From: Zingiber officinale
Taxonomy: Eukaryota > Streptophyta > Magnoliopsida > Zingiberales > Zingiberaceae
Length of the DNA: 64,000 bases
Assembly (NCBI RefSeq): GCF_018446385.1
Contig: NC_056001.1
Coordinates: forward strand, 12,704,672 to 12,768,671
Direction: 5' to 3'
Shown here: in pieces, positions 21,726-34,229 of the stretch
How the letters are laid out: each line of letters begins with the position of its first letter
Numbering within the stretch: position 1 is the stretch's first letter
Made by a program: the position numbers and the translations under genes
The notes under the pieces: model-generated
Database searches by the model: none
The model's input: only the letters and a program-made list of their open reading frames with translations
Told to the model about the DNA's origin: nothing

Positions 21726-23050
21726 ATCTCCCCCTTTTTGATTATGGCAACACGTAATTCAAAGTTAAGAAAAACAACATACGTAATAACTGCATAAAGT
21801 TAACCAAGCTTAAGTAAATAAACTTCAAATGCAATAACAGTTAAGCTGGAAACTTTTAACTTTGTAATATTAGACTCCCCCTTAATAAAAGCCCTCCTTT
21901 TATTAAATATTTTGAATTTTCCTTTAACTTTAATTTGCCTACTCTCTGCTTTGAATTTTCCTTTAACTTTAATTTACCTACTCTCCCCCTTTGCCATATA
22001 TCAAAAATAAACCAGTTTGAAAGTAGATTTGTATTTTTCTGAAGGAAAATTTTCAAAGAGGGAAAAAGAAAAATAGATAAATTTTCTTCTTAGCAAAAAC
22101 GACTTAGCTTTTTGAATTTTGGAATTTGCCAAATTTGAAAATACTTAGCTATATATTCAGCTTCGAAATGATTTGTATTGGGAAAATATTTTGCCAAATA
22201 GCTAAGTTTAGAGTACAATCTAACTGAGTCTAGTTAAAATAGTCTTAAAATTAACTAAGTTTGAAAATATGAGTATTTAAATTTTCAATAAAAGGATTTG
22301 CTTAGAAGTTATAAAATATGAGGTCACTTTTTAAAAACTTTAAAACGTTATAAAAAGATGACTAGATTTGAATACTCAATTACATGGACAAGTTTTTTGA
22401 AAAACTGTAATTAAGTTTTGAATACTCATTTTCAAGAACCTTTGATATTAAAGAAAAATATTTAGTTTTAGGACAGAGGGAGTAGTAGTAGTTTGTTTTC
22501 TAGTCCAAGCACTAGTCAAATTAAATTATTGAGTTTAATTTGATTGAGTATCAGAGCCTTAAAATAATCAAGTAAGGTAATTTGATTAGAACCTTAAAGT
22601 ACAATCATGCTTAAAAAAAAATTCAAACACACTTTTCCCAATTGTCTAACCTTTAGCTACTTGCTGATTGCCTAGAGGGCAGTAGCTTTCACATGGTTAG
22701 TCAAGTTAAGTCCATTTGGTCTAGTTAGAGTTGGCTAGAGCTGGAAGACTTGACTTGATTATTATTTATGATGTGTTTAACGCCCAGACTCATATCGATG
22801 CACAAATATAAGCATTCCTGAGTCCAGGCTGTACCCTATGCATCTCACGCCATTCTAAGTTTGTCAAACACAAGCAAGGTATACCTAGGTGATTGTGAGA
22901 TGCTCTGGCTTTAATCTAGGGGTACATGATATCTAGGGGAAAACCTAGGTGTAATCCGAATTTTTGAAAATTCTAAGAAATTGGAATTTTGAAATAAGTA
23001 TTTTCCTAGAATTTTAAAAGTAAATGATAAACCAAAAATAAAAAAACATT
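21726..23050 (-). other. Non-coding 3' part of element B with polypurine tract
   Basis: The polypurine tract is at 21726-21739. The rest is AT-rich with TTAGCTAAG-like repeats, and parallels the 31.8-32.9 kb tail of element A (both contain the 'ctaagt...ttttgaaa' vocabulary). Some Sireviruses have an env-like ORF in this place; I see none here. Confidence 0.7.
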
Positions 23051-23052
23051 GT

Positions 23053-26000
23053 CTATTCTACCCAACACATTCCTATTTGTCTTCTAAGTGAGCTGAACTC
23101 AAGTTCAGGTAAGGGTTTTGTAAAAATGTCAGCTAGATTTGATTTTGACTCAACATAGTTGAGTATAATATCACCCTTAGCTACATGATCTCTTACAAAA
23201 TGGTGCTTCACTTCTATACGTTTAGTCCTTGAGTGATGAATTGGGTTTTTTGTTAAATTTATGGAACTTATATTATCAATTGAGATTTTTGTGTTATGAT
23301 AGTTCAGTTGATAGTCTTTAAGAGTGTGCATCATCCAAAGCAATTGAGATGTGCATTCACCTAAGGCTATATATTCAGCTTCAGTGGTAGATAAAGCAAC
23401 ACAATGTTGCTTTCTACTTGACCAACTTACTAGGCATTGTCCTAGAAATTGACAACTACCACTTGTGCTTTTTCTATCTAACTTGCATCCGGCGTAATCC
23501 GAGTCAGAATAGCCAAGAAGGTCAAAGGTGCAAGTTCTAGGGTACCAGAGTCCTATATTTAGAGTACCTTTAATGTACCTAAGTATTCTTTTAACATAGG
23601 TTAAATGTGACTCTTTTGCACAAGATTGGTATCTTGCGCACATACCAACCGCAAATAATATGTCTGGTCGGCTTGCAGTTAGGTAAAGCAAGCTTCCTAT
23701 AGCACTTCTATAGTACTTTGGATCTACTGGTTTTCCTTCAGGGTCAGAGTCTATGTTAATGTTGGTGGCCATTGGAGTATTTATTATTTTTGAATTTTCC
23801 ATGCAGAATTTTTTAATTAATTCCTTTGCATATTTAGTTTGATAAATGTATATACCATCTTTAGTTTGTTTTATTTGTAAGCCTAAGAAAAAATTAAGTT
23901 CACCAACCATACTCATTTCAAATTCATTTTCCATTAATCTAATAAATTCTTTTAAAAATTTAGAGTTATTTGATCCAAAAATTATATCATCAACATAGAT
24001 TTGAGCTATGAAGATGTCTTTTTCTACAGTTTTTACAAATAGAGTTGGATCTATTTGACCTTGGTTGAAACCTTTGGATATTAAGTGATTTGATAATCAT
24101 TCATACCATGCCCTAGGGGCTTGTTTAAGTCCGTACAAGGCTTTTTTTAACTTAAATACATGATTAGGATATCCTAAGTCCTCAAATCCTGGGGGTTGGC
24201 TTACATATACTTCCTCCTTAATAAATCCATTTAAGAATGCTGACTTGACATCCATTTGGTATACTTTAAATCCTTTGTTTGCTGCATAGGCTAACAACAT
24301 TCTAATGGATTCGAGCCTAGCTACTGGGGCATAGGTTTCATCATAGTCCAAACCTTCAACTTGGCTAAATCCTTTAGCTACAAGCCTAGCCTTATTTCTA
24401 ATTATTTCGCCTTGATCATCTAGCTTGTTTCTAAATACCCATTTTTTATCGATTATTGATTTATTTGAGGGTTTAGATACAAGTTCCCAGACTTGATTTC
24501 TCTCAAATTGGGCTAACTCTTCCTGCATAGCTATGATCCAGTCCGGGTCAGGTAGTGCTTCTTCTATTGTTTTTGGTTCGATTTTAGAAATTAGGGCAAT
24601 CTGACTGTGGATTCTATAGGAGGATCTGGTTCTGACTCCTAGATTTGGATCACCCAAAATTTGATCAGATGGGTGAGAGGTGCTGGCCCTAGTTGGTCTT
24701 ATAAGTGGGTCAGGGGCTGGTTCCTCTGGTTTATTAAGATTTGGTTGAATTTCATCATCTTCTATATTTCTTGGATCAATATCAACATTCTCATTTATAT
24801 TTGGTAGATTATTTTCTTCATCAAATATTATATTAGTTGTTTCTTCAACTTTTAGGGTGTTTTGATTGTAGACTCTATAGGCTCATTGTTTGAGGAGTAT
24901 CCTAAAATATTCCTTTGTTAGATTTGGGTGTGAATTTTCTTAAATAATCTTTAGTATTCAAAATGTGAACTTTACATCCAAATACTTTTAAATAATTTAA
25001 GTTAGGAATTTTATGATAATATAGTTCATAAGGGGTTTTCTTGTGAAATTTGTTGATCAAAATTCGGTTTTGAATATGATTTGCAGTATTTATTGCTTTT
25101 GCCCAGAATTGGTGATTTAAATTATATTCATTTAACATGGTTCTAGCGGCTTCTTGTAGAGTTCTATTTTTACGTTCCACCAGACCATTTTGTTGGGGGT
25201 TCTAGGACATGAAAATTCATGTTGATATCCATTTATTTTACAAAATTGGGTAAATTTATGATTTTCAAATTCCTCCGTGATCACTTCTTATTCTTTTAAT
25301 TTTAGTATCTTTTCATTTTCTATTAATTTACAAAAGTTACTAAATATTTCATAGGTTTCATCTTTAGTTTTTAGGAATTTTACCCATGAAAATCTAGAGT
25401 AGTCATCAATTATTACTAAGCAATACTGGTTCTTGCTTAGTGACTTAGCTCCATGTGAATCAAATAAGTCAAGGTGAAGGAGCTCAAGTAAGGAGCTGGT
25501 TCTTTCAAGATTTGTTGATTTGTGTGTTGACTTAGTTTGTTTTCCTTATTGACAAGCATTACAGATAGAATTTTCAATGAATTTTAGGTTTGGTAAACCT
25601 TTAACTAGACCATTATGACTCATTTTTGAAATGAGTCTAGTGTGAGTGTGACACAATCTTCTATGCCACAAAGCAGTTTCCTCTTCTTGTGTTAGAAAAC
25701 ACTTTGTTGAGGATGTCGGTAGATTAATTGAATACATATTATTTATCCTAAGTCCCTTAAGTAAGATTTCAGGATTTTCAATGTTTTTAACTAAACACCT
25801 GGTTTTGTCAAAAGTTACTAAGTATCCGCTATCACATAATTGACTTATACTTAGTAAATTAAACTTGAAATTTTCAACTAAAAGGACTTTTCGAATAATA
25901 AAATCGGAGTTGAGTTCGATATTACCTCTTCCGATTACCTTAAGTTGACCTTCGTTACCGAATGCAACTGATCCTAAGTTCTTGTACGTGAGTTTAGTAA

Positions 26001-27208
26001 ACTTCAATTTATCTCCAGTCATGTGTCTGGAGCAGCCACTATCCAACATCCATTGATCCAATTCAGCGGGGTCTGGTCCTTCGGAAACGGATACGGATCC
26101 GTGGCTTTGCTCGGACTCTGCCTCAGACTCACTCTCGCATCCGTATTCGACGACTTGGTCCCGGGCCATTAATGCGAGTAGACTCGTTTGTTCGAGCTCG
26201 TCGTCGTCGTCCTCCGATGAAGATTCGTCCCATGTTGCCTTAAGGACCTTTTTCCTTCTTTGCTTTTTGACCTCCTTCAGGTTAGGGCAGTTGGATTTGA
26301 TGTGCCCTTTTTGGTTACACCCGTAGCATGTAACTTCAAACTTCATCTTTGTATTTTGTGGGCCTTCCTTTGATTTTACTGCCTTCTTTAGATCTCTTTT
26401 GTCGAATCCTTTCGTCTTGTAGAGCTTCTTCACGAGGTTTACCAGCTCGGTTGTAATGTCACCTTCTTCATCGTCAGAATCTGGTTCAGCTTCCGATGCT
26501 GGTTCGGTTCTCCGTCGTGGTCTCGGTTCCCGGGTTCGACCTGTACCTGCAACCAACGCAATACCTTTCTCGGTTGGCTGTGCATTAGTCTGCTCATGAA
26601 GTTCAAATTCACTAAAAAGTTCATCTAGTTTTAAAGAAGATAAATCCTTGGAAACTTTGTAGGCATCTACCATTGATGCCCACAATGTATTCCTTGGAAA
26701 CGAGTTTAGGGCATACCTTATTACGTCCCGATTTTCTATCTTCTGGCCAATTCCGTGAAGAGAGTTAAGGATGTCTTGTATTCTCGCGTGAAGAACTCGC
26801 CGTTTCGCCTTCCTGCATTTTTAGATTATATAATTTATTAAGTAAAAGATCTCTTTTACTTACCTTGGTGTCGTCAGTGCCTTCGTGGAGTTCGATTAGC
26901 TTTTCCCAGAGCTCCTTTGCAGAGGAGAACGGGCCAACTCTGTTGAGTTCTTCCTTGGTAAGACCACACTGGAGGGTGCAGGTAGCTTTGGCGTCGGCTT
27001 CCACCTTTTTTATTAGAGAAGCGTCCCACTTCTCGCAGGGTGTAGTTTTGCCGTCGTCATCGATTGGCAATTTCAGTCCCGTCTTTATGATCATCTACGT
27101 TTCGAATTGTATCTTTAGATACGTTTCCATTCTTCCCTTCCAGTAGCCAAAATCCTCTCCGGAGAATAGCGGGGGACGTACAGTGCTGAAACCCTCTTGT
27201 TGGGTCAT
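23053..27208 (-). pseudogene. Copia gag-pol polyprotein of element B (broken)
   Basis: The ATG at 27208 opens gag (MTQQEGFSTVRPPLFSG), but a Trp-to-stop change (TAG for TGG) ends it after 37 codons. Gag resumes at 27094. After a frame shift near 26770 the next frame runs to 25546 with a CCHC zinc knuckle (CYGCNQKGHIKSNC, about 26328-26287), protease motif LDSGCSRHMTG (about 26045) and the integrase zinc region (LWHRRLCHTHTRLI...CNAC). The integrase core is broken up to 24900; TPQQNGLVERKNRTL is recognisable near 25180. RT (24657-24097) shows [33 protein letters not shown] and [13 protein letters not shown] and is followed by a stop. YVDDIIFGSNN lies near 23990. RNase H (23934-23053) has GYSDSDYAGCKLDRKSTSG and STTEAEYIAL, then HHSRTKRIEVKHHFVRDH and ADIFTKPL. 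These match Sirevirus-type copia. It would copy element RNA into DNA and insert it; here it cannot be made whole. Confidence 0.93.
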
Positions 27209-27458
27209 TTATAATATGTAACAAAAGAAAACAACAGAATATGTTCCAAGACTAAGTCTTGGATTAGTAGTGCTGGAATAAAGAATAATAAAAACGATCT
27301 CGAGTGGTATTGCACCTACTTCGAGAAAAATTTGATTCGAGGGAAACAAAAATTAGAATATAGCTATAAGGCTAAATTCTAATTCAACTCCGAAAACGAA
27401 AACAAAAACTGCGAAAAATTTGTTTTGAAAGGTGGTTGCACCAATTCAAAACGACCCC

Positions 27459-27470
27459 GCTCTGATACCA
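27459..27470 (-). other. Primer-binding site of element B (initiator tRNA-Met)
   Basis: GCTCTGATACCA on the plus strand is TGGTATCAGAGC in sense, two bases from the LTR edge at 27473. Confidence 0.93.
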
Positions 27471-27472
27471 AT

Positions 27473-28726
27473 TGTTGGATCGAGACGCGCTAGAGGGGGG
27501 GGTGAATAGCGCTCGTGGCTATTTGTTCGATTATCGAAATCGTAAAGCGTTCGTAGAGTAATTAAAGCAGCGGAATAAAGGAAACAAACACAAGAACACA
27601 GTTGTTTACTTCGTTCGGAGCCTAGGTCGACTCCTACTCGAAGGCCCGCGATCCTTGATCGCTTTCCGTGGGCAACAACTATAATTTCGTATGAATATTA
27701 TAGATTAATTACAAAATGTAACTGCAATTAAAATTATACCGACAACAGTAGTAGAAAAGAATTCTGAGCTCCTGGTCGTCGGAATGTTGCAACAGCACTT
27801 GAGCAAAACACAGCAGAATGGAAGCTTGGAAGTTGTGTCTTGAAGCTGCTGGTCGAGACCCCTTATAAAGGGGGTTCAAGGCGCCTTAACTGTTCACCAA
27901 GGCGCCTTGAACGAGTCGAGTCACCCGCGTGGATCAGCACGGACCTGGTTGAACTCTATCTGGTTCAAGGCGCCTTCAGCCTATCCAAGGCGCCTTCAAC
28001 CTCCGGTCCAAGGCGCCTTGAACTCCATTCAAGGCGCCTCCAGTCTGCTGCGCTGGCCTTTTCCTGGCTCGCACCCGAGGCGCCTCCAAGCTCCATGGAG
28101 GCGCCTCGGACACTGTTCATCCGAGTTGTAACTTGCTCCTTTGTTCCTGCAAAATGTGTTAGTCCCAAACACATACCCTGCAAAACAAAGTTAGCACAGA
28201 AACATAATGAATGATAATAATAAAAGTTTTGACAGCATTCAAACTGTCCGGGTCTGACTTCAGGTTTCCTACCGGAAACCCTAGGTCGACCCGACGCCTA
28301 CTGTTCCCTCTACGGGGAACGCGTCCTCACCTACTCCACTCAGGAGATTTACCTGTTGCCAGTACGATCCTCCAGATCGACTGGACTTTTGCTCGGCACT
28401 CGATGCTTCCGGACTTTCTGCTGAACATCCGCTTCACCGGCCAGTTCAGACTTTCACCTGGTTCGCGACACCAGGACTTTCCACCTAGGGTTACCACCCC
28501 CTAGGACTTTTGCCTGAAGCCATCGACCTGCCAAGGCTTTCCGCATAGGGTTACCACCCCCTATGACCTAGGGTTACCACCCCCTAGGGTTTTACCTTGC
28601 CTAACCACAGTTAGGACTTTCCTGAAACACTCAGCAAAAGCTGTCAGATAACAAAGCACCTTAACTTTGAATCCTTTGCCATTATCAAAACTTAGGTTCG
28701 ATCGTCGGATGCTTCCCGCACCAATA
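27473..28726 (-). repeat. 5' LTR of element B
   Basis: 1254 bases. In sense it has the CCTAGGG blocks (28490-28590), then GGCGCC palindromes (27888-28110, eight copies), and a TATA box (CTTTATAAGG, about 27861-27870) right after the last one, in the same order as in A. The plus-strand right end reads CACCAATA instead of CACCAACA. Confidence 0.93.
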
Positions 28727-28904
28727 ATATTGAATTTGGCAATATTTGAAATAATATTTTTTAAATATTTTTTAATAATATTTTATTATTTTTTCTCGAA
28801 ACTGGTGAACTTCTATTTCTATCCTTCCATACCGCACTGCTAATCCAGGATTAAGTCCTGGTACATTTTTTTTTTGCTATTTTTTTTGTGCAAGGTTCTT
28901 TTAA

Positions 28905-30095
28905 ATGGCTTTCCAAGAAGGATTCTGCACCGTCCGACCGCCGCTCTTTTCTGGCGAGGACTTTGGATACTGGAAGAACCGGATGGAATACCACCTCAAG
29001 ACGCAAGTCGAGATGTGGATCATTATCCAGACCGGACTCGAACTTCCACATGACGACACCGGAGAACTTATCTCATGCATCAACTGGGATTCTAGCACAA
29101 TGAAAAAAGTTGAAGCCGATGCCAAAGCAACCTGCATGCTATAATGTGGCCTAACTAATGAAGAACTGAACCGTATCGGCCCCTTCGCAAGTGCAAAAGA
29201 GTTGTGGCAAAAGTTGATAGAACTACACGAGGGCACTTCCGACGCTCAAGTAAGTAAGCATAATTTAATAAATGATTTATTTGAATTAGATGAGCAGAAT
29301 AATACTACTTCGGCCGAGGAAGGTATTACGATGGTTGCAGGTACAAGTAAGACAGAGGAAAAGATATGGTCCGAGTCTTCAGATGAATCCGGGTTCGACG
29401 AAGAAGAACCGACGTGCTTCCTCGCTCTACCAGTACTAGCAACCGTGGCGGAAACTGAGTCCGAGTATGAGTCAGAAATCGAGAGCGAATCCGGGACTAA
29501 GTCTGATCGAAGCCACGAATCCGCATTCGTTTCCGAAGGACCAAAATCCACTGTAAGTTCACTACTCGCAGAATTTCAATTAGATAACTTGCATGAATTA
29601 TTACCTTACTTAGTAAAAAAGTTGGCTAAATCCAACGTTCGGGTTAAGTCGCTCCAAAAGGAGGTAACAACCCTTAAGGAAGCGACTGACTCGAGCTCTT
29701 TAACTGAGTCAGTTCAAATTGGAAGTTCAACTCAAGTCCAACAACTTGAGGAAGAAAATTCCAATTTGAAAGCTCAAATTAAAGAACTCAAGGACATGTT
29801 GGAACGGTTCACCTTGGGCTCCAAGAATCTGAATCTGATTCTTGGAAAACAGCGAGCCGTTTACAACAAAACTGGACTTGAATTTAAAACTAAAATAAAA
29901 TACAAATCATATTTATCGCTAGTTAATAGAAATAATAGAAAAATTCTCCAAGCATGGGTGCCAAAATCCAACTTGGTTAATCAAGTTGGAACTGGTCACT
30001 ATTGGGTCCCCAAGGATCAAGTCTATTACCTTGATAGACCATATCGAGGCTATGATCCAAGGGGAGCTAATAGAAAAATAATATTAAGAACATAA
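28905..30095 (+). pseudogene. Gag of element A, one in-frame stop
   Basis: Read from ATG 28905 the frame stays open to 30095 except for one TAA at about 29143, where the B homologue has Gln (CAA), so it is a single C-to-T change. The N-terminus (FCTVRPPLFSGEDFGYWKNR) and the CGLTNEELNRIGPFASAKELW block match B gag. It then jumps to an acidic segment (SESEYESEIESES-like, about residues 185-210), a coiled-coil (VKSLQKEVTTLKEA, VQQLEEENSNLKAQIKELKDML), and a tail with repeated 'WVPK' (AWVPKSNL, HYWVPKDQV). The CCHC zinc knuckle of B is missing, and nothing of pol follows. The internal losses keep the frame. It may have supplied, or interfered with, particle formation in trans; that is inference. 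Confidence 0.85.
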
Positions 30096-31800
30096 TTCAA
30101 ATTAATATTCAAATTAAATTTGAAATTAAATTCAAAATTCAATTAAAAATTTAAAATTAAATTCAAAATTCAAAATTCAAAATTCAATTCAAAATTCAAA
30201 ATTAAATTCAAAATTCAAAATTCAATTAAAAATTCGAAATTAAAAATTCAAAATTAAAAGTAAATTTCAACTTAAGTTAAATAAAAATAGATGGAGGATC
30301 CAGACTCGCTGTCACCCCCAACTGAACTACCCGACAGGGTAACTGAACCTAATCTACCCGAAATGGGTAAAACAAGAGTAGATTACTCGGCAGGGTAATT
30401 AAGGTTAGATCAAAATGGGCTAGGTTTAACTTGACCCACAGTACCGGTGAAGTTTTTTGGATGATAGTACGTTAGGGAAACTTGGGCATCGCATGTCTAG
30501 GAAGATATGACTTCGACCTGGTGCATTGACCAAGTGGAACTGATCGAAGCTACCCTTAAATGGATCCTAACTAGTTAGACCAAAGTTTAGTATTAAGTTC
30601 AATGGGTAGGACTATTTGGGAAACCTCGAAGGCATGGTTACTTTAATGAGTTCCTTGTGACTCATCATAGCCCAGAAGTTTATCCAAATATTGCTTACTT
30701 GTTGAACCCAAAGCTAAACCTGAATCTAACATAAAGTTAAACCTTACCCTAAAAAATTCAACCATAATTCATCTCACAACAATTATAGGGTTTCCTGATT
30801 GAAAATTTAGATCGGGTGAAATGACAAAAAAAAATTAAAATTGACTAAAACATGATTTCAATTTTTTTTTTAACTTAATTTCAAAATGATTTTCAAACTT
30901 AATTCCAAAGCTCATTTAAAACTTAATAATTTCAAAATTAATTTGAAAATTATTTAAAAATCTATTCCAAATCAATTTCAAAATTATTTAAAAATCTTTT
31001 CAAAATTATTTTAAAATCTTTTCAAAATCAATTTCAAAATTATTTTAAAATCTTTTCAAAATTATTTTAAAAATCTTTTCAAAATAAATTTCAAAATTAT
31101 TTAAAAATCTTTTCAAAATTATTTTCAAAATTATTTTAAAAAAAATCTTTTCAAAATCAATTTCAAAATTATTTAAAAATCTTTTCAAAATTATTTAAAA
31201 AAATCTTTTCAAAATCAATTTCAAAATTATTTAAAAATCTTTTCAAAATTATTTTCAAAATAATTTAAAAATAATTTAAAAATAATTTAAAAATTATTTT
31301 CAAAATTATTTTCAAAATTATTTAAAAAATCTTTTTAAAATCATTTCAAAATCTTTAAAACTTAATTTCAAAATTCTTTTAAAATTTATTTGAAAAATCT
31401 TTTCAAAATCATTTCAAAATCTTTTAAAACTTCATTTCAAAATTATTTGAAAAATCTTTTAAGAAATCATTTAAAAATTATTAGAAAAATCTTTGAAAAA
31501 TTATTTTAATTTTTTTTAAAACTTAATTATTTGAAGAATCTTTTAAAAATCATTTTAAAAATATTTTAAAACTTAATTTCAAAAGTTATTTGTAAAATCA
31601 TTTGAAAAATGATCATTTCAAAATCTTTTGAAAAATCATTTGAAAAATTCCTTGAAAAATTAATTTCAAAATTATTTCAAAACTACTTAAAAAATTATTT
31701 GAAAAATCATTTGAAATATCCTCTGAAAAATTAATTTCAAAACTCTTTTCAGAAGTTATTAAATTCTTTGAAATTCTAAACTCAATTAATTTTTAAATCT
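30090..31800. repeat. AT-rich minisatellite in element A
   Basis: 30100-30260 is built from AAAATTCAAAATTCAA units. 30880-31760 is a degenerate array of TTTCAAAATTATTTAAAAATC-like units, some joined into 33-base and longer periods. The middle stretch (30290-30780) is ordinary AT-rich DNA. No open frame of note is present. Confidence 0.85.
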
Positions 31801-32954
31801 TCAAAATAATGGTCACTTATTTGGAATTCTAACTGATATTTTCAATGTTGTAAATTAAAGTAAACTCCATCTCACACTCACTCATATGCTAAACATGCTT
31901 GTTAATCTAGAATGAGTGAGATGGAAAATTAGGAAAATAATTTTTTAACTTCTCATGCTTGAACTCCTGAACTCAAAAATTTATTAAGGCATTAATTAAG
32001 GGGGAGTGATTTTGAGTCGATTTTAAAATTAGTTTTTCTTTAAAAATTTTAACTTGACATTAAAATTAAAAACTATTTTTGGCATATCTTCTAAAATTCA
32101 AGCTATTTTTAACTTAACTTTAAAATTAAAATTATTTATGACCTGACTTTTAAATTATAACTTCTCTATAAGCTAAATGTTTTCAAAGCTAAGTACTTAA
32201 TTAAGTTTTCTCTAACTAAACTTAGTTAAATTATTTTCTAAACTTAGCTACTTGGGAAGATATTTTCTCAACGCAATCATTTTTAAGCTGAAAACATAGC
32301 TAAGTATGTTCAAATTTAGCTAAATATATATTTTTTTTCAAAAACATTTAGCTAAGTACTTTTTAAAGTATTAAAACAAAAAAAAAAGAAATTTAGCTAA
32401 GTGTCTCTCAAAGCAATTGTTTTCAAATGCTAAGTTCTGCTGAAAATGCTAAGTATTTTCCAAAGCATTCTCAAAATTTCATCAAAACAGTTTTTTTTGA
32501 AAAACTAAATCTTTTTGAAATCACAAAAATTTTCTAAGTTACTGTTTAAAAATAAAATAACATTATCTCAGCTAAAAGTATCTCTCAAACTAAAGGAAGA
32601 ATTTTTCTTTCAAATTATGATTTCACCTAGCTAAAAGTCTTACAAGAAAAACTAAGTGTTTATCAAAAGTATGCTTAACCCTCTATTTTTCTCTTTGAAA
32701 GATAAGATTGAAAATTATCTTTGAAAGTTAAGCTAAGGCCTAGATTTTCTTCACTCTCTTGGGTATTTTTGATATATGGCAAAGGGGGAGAGTAGGAAGA
32801 AATTCAAAGAAAATTAAAACGAAAGAAAATTAAAATGAAAATTTTGTTGTGAATGTGCCTATGCTTTATTTATGCCTGTGCTTATTTATGCGTATATTTA
32901 TTGCATTTTTACTTAACTTTGAATTTCGGTTGCCATAATCAAAAAGGGGGAGAT
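31801..32954 (+). other. 3' non-coding tail and polypurine tract of element A
   Basis: AT-rich DNA with many CTAAGT/TTAGCTAAG words, the counterpart of B's 21.7-23.05 kb tail. It holds purine-rich strings such as GGCAAAGGGGGAGAGTAGG (about 32777) and AAGGGGGAGTGAT (about 31998) besides the terminal AAAAAGGGGGAGAT (32941-32954). It therefore has several polypurine-like tracts, as reported for Sireviruses. Confidence 0.7.
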
Positions 32955-34224
32955 TGTTGGTGCAGTAAGCATCCGATGATCGAACCTCAGTTTTGATAAT
33001 GACAAAGGGATTCAAAGTTAAGATTCCTTGTTATCTAACGTGGTTAAATAAGGTTTCAGGAAAGTCCTAATTGCGGTTAGGCAGGGGAAAATCCTAAGGG
33101 GGGGTAACCTTAGGTCCTAGGGGGCGGTAACCCTAGGTGGAGGAAAACCCTAAGGGGCGGCAACCTTAGGTCCTAGGGGGCGGTAACCCTAGGTGGAGGA
33201 AAACCCTAAGGGGCGGCAACCTTAGGTCCTAGGGGGTGGTAACCCTAGGTGGAGAAAAACCCTAGGGGGCGGTAACCCTAGGTCCTAGGGGGTGGTAACC
33301 CTAGGCGGAAAGTCCAGTCGGTCTGGAGGACCGGACTGGCATCAGGTAATCTCTCCTGAGGGGAGTAGGTGAGGACGCGTTCCCCGCAGAGGGAACAGTA
33401 GGCGTCGGGTCGACCTAGGGTTTCCGGTTGGAAACCCGAAGTCAGACTCGGACAGTCCGGAGACTGTCATTATCATTTCTATTATGCTTTATGTGCTAAC
33501 TTTGTGCTGCAGGGTATATTTGGGATTAATGTATCTTGCAGGGACCAAAGTGCAAAGATTAACCTCAGATGAACAGTGTCCGAGGCGTCTCCATGGAGCT
33601 TGGAGGCGCCTCGGGTGCAAAACCTGAGTTGGCTGTGAAGCAAGCTTCAAGGCGCCTTGGAGAGGCTGAAGACGCCTTGAACAAGTTGATGAAGGCGCCT
33701 TGGAGAGGTTGAAGGCGCCTTGAACAAGATAAAGTTCGACCAGGTCAGTTTTGATCCACGCGGGTGACGCGGCCAGCCTGGAGGCGCCTTGGAGGGGTTT
33801 AAGGCGCCTTGAACACCCTTTATAAGAGGGGTTCGAGCAGCAGCAAAACACAATGAAAGAAAAAGCTTCCTCGTGCTGTGTTCTGTTCAAGTGTTGATTC
33901 CGAAGTGCTGCTGCAACATTCCGACGACTCGGAGCTCAGATTTTTCTACCACTGTTGTCGGTATAACTTTAATTACAGTTACATTTGTAATTAGTTTGTA
34001 ATAATTATACGAGCTTATAGTTGTTGCCCACGGAAAGCGATCAAGGATCGCGGGCCTTCGAGTAGGAGTCGCCTTAGGCTCCGAACGAAGTAAATCTTCT
34101 GTGTTTGTGTTTCTTTATTTTATTCCGCTGCGTTTTAATTACTCCGATAGTTTTGCGATTCCGATAATCGAACGAATTAGCCGCGAGCGCTATTCACCCC
34201 CCTCTAGCGCGTCTCGATCCAACA
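32955..34224 (+). repeat. 3' LTR of element A
   Basis: 1270 bases, TG...CA, followed by the duplication TAGTA. The CCTAGGG array is at about 33110-33305, the GGCGCC palindromes at 33580-33810, and the TATA box (TTTATAAGAG) at about 33819-33828. Confidence 0.95.
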
Positions 34225-34229
34225 TAGTA

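Larger units (their letters stand above)
20550..28726 (-). mobile_element. Element B: full-length Sirevirus-like copia element
   Basis: B is 8177 bases on the minus strand, with LTRs 27473-28726 (5' in sense) and 20550-21725 (3'). The target duplication is ATATT at 20545-20549 and 28727-28731. The primer site (27459-27470) and polypurine tract (21726-21739, AAAAAGGGGGAGAT in sense) match those of A, as do the LTRs, so A and B are one family. It carries gag, zinc knuckle, protease, integrase, RT and RNase H in copia order, damaged by stops and frameshifts. About 1.3 kb of non-coding AT-rich DNA follows RNase H. The LTRs differ in length and have many mismatches, so the insertion is not recent. 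The terminal CA of one LTR has become TA. Confidence 0.95.
19158..34224 (+). mobile_element. Element A: gag-only Sirevirus-like copia element, split by B
   Basis: A has LTRs 19158-20405 and 32955-34224, both TGTTGGTGCAG...GATCCAACA, and a five-base target duplication TAGTA at 19153-19157 and 34225-34229. The primer site TGGTATCAGAGC (20408-20419) and polypurine tract AAAAAGGGGGAGAT (32941-32954) are present. Removing B and its duplication leaves about 6.9 kb. The only coding region is gag (28905-30095); there is no protease, integrase, RT or RNase H. It is thus non-autonomous and presumably depended on relatives such as B for enzymes. B sits about 130 bases after the primer site. The long internal tail is minisatellite and AT-rich DNA. 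Confidence 0.93.
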
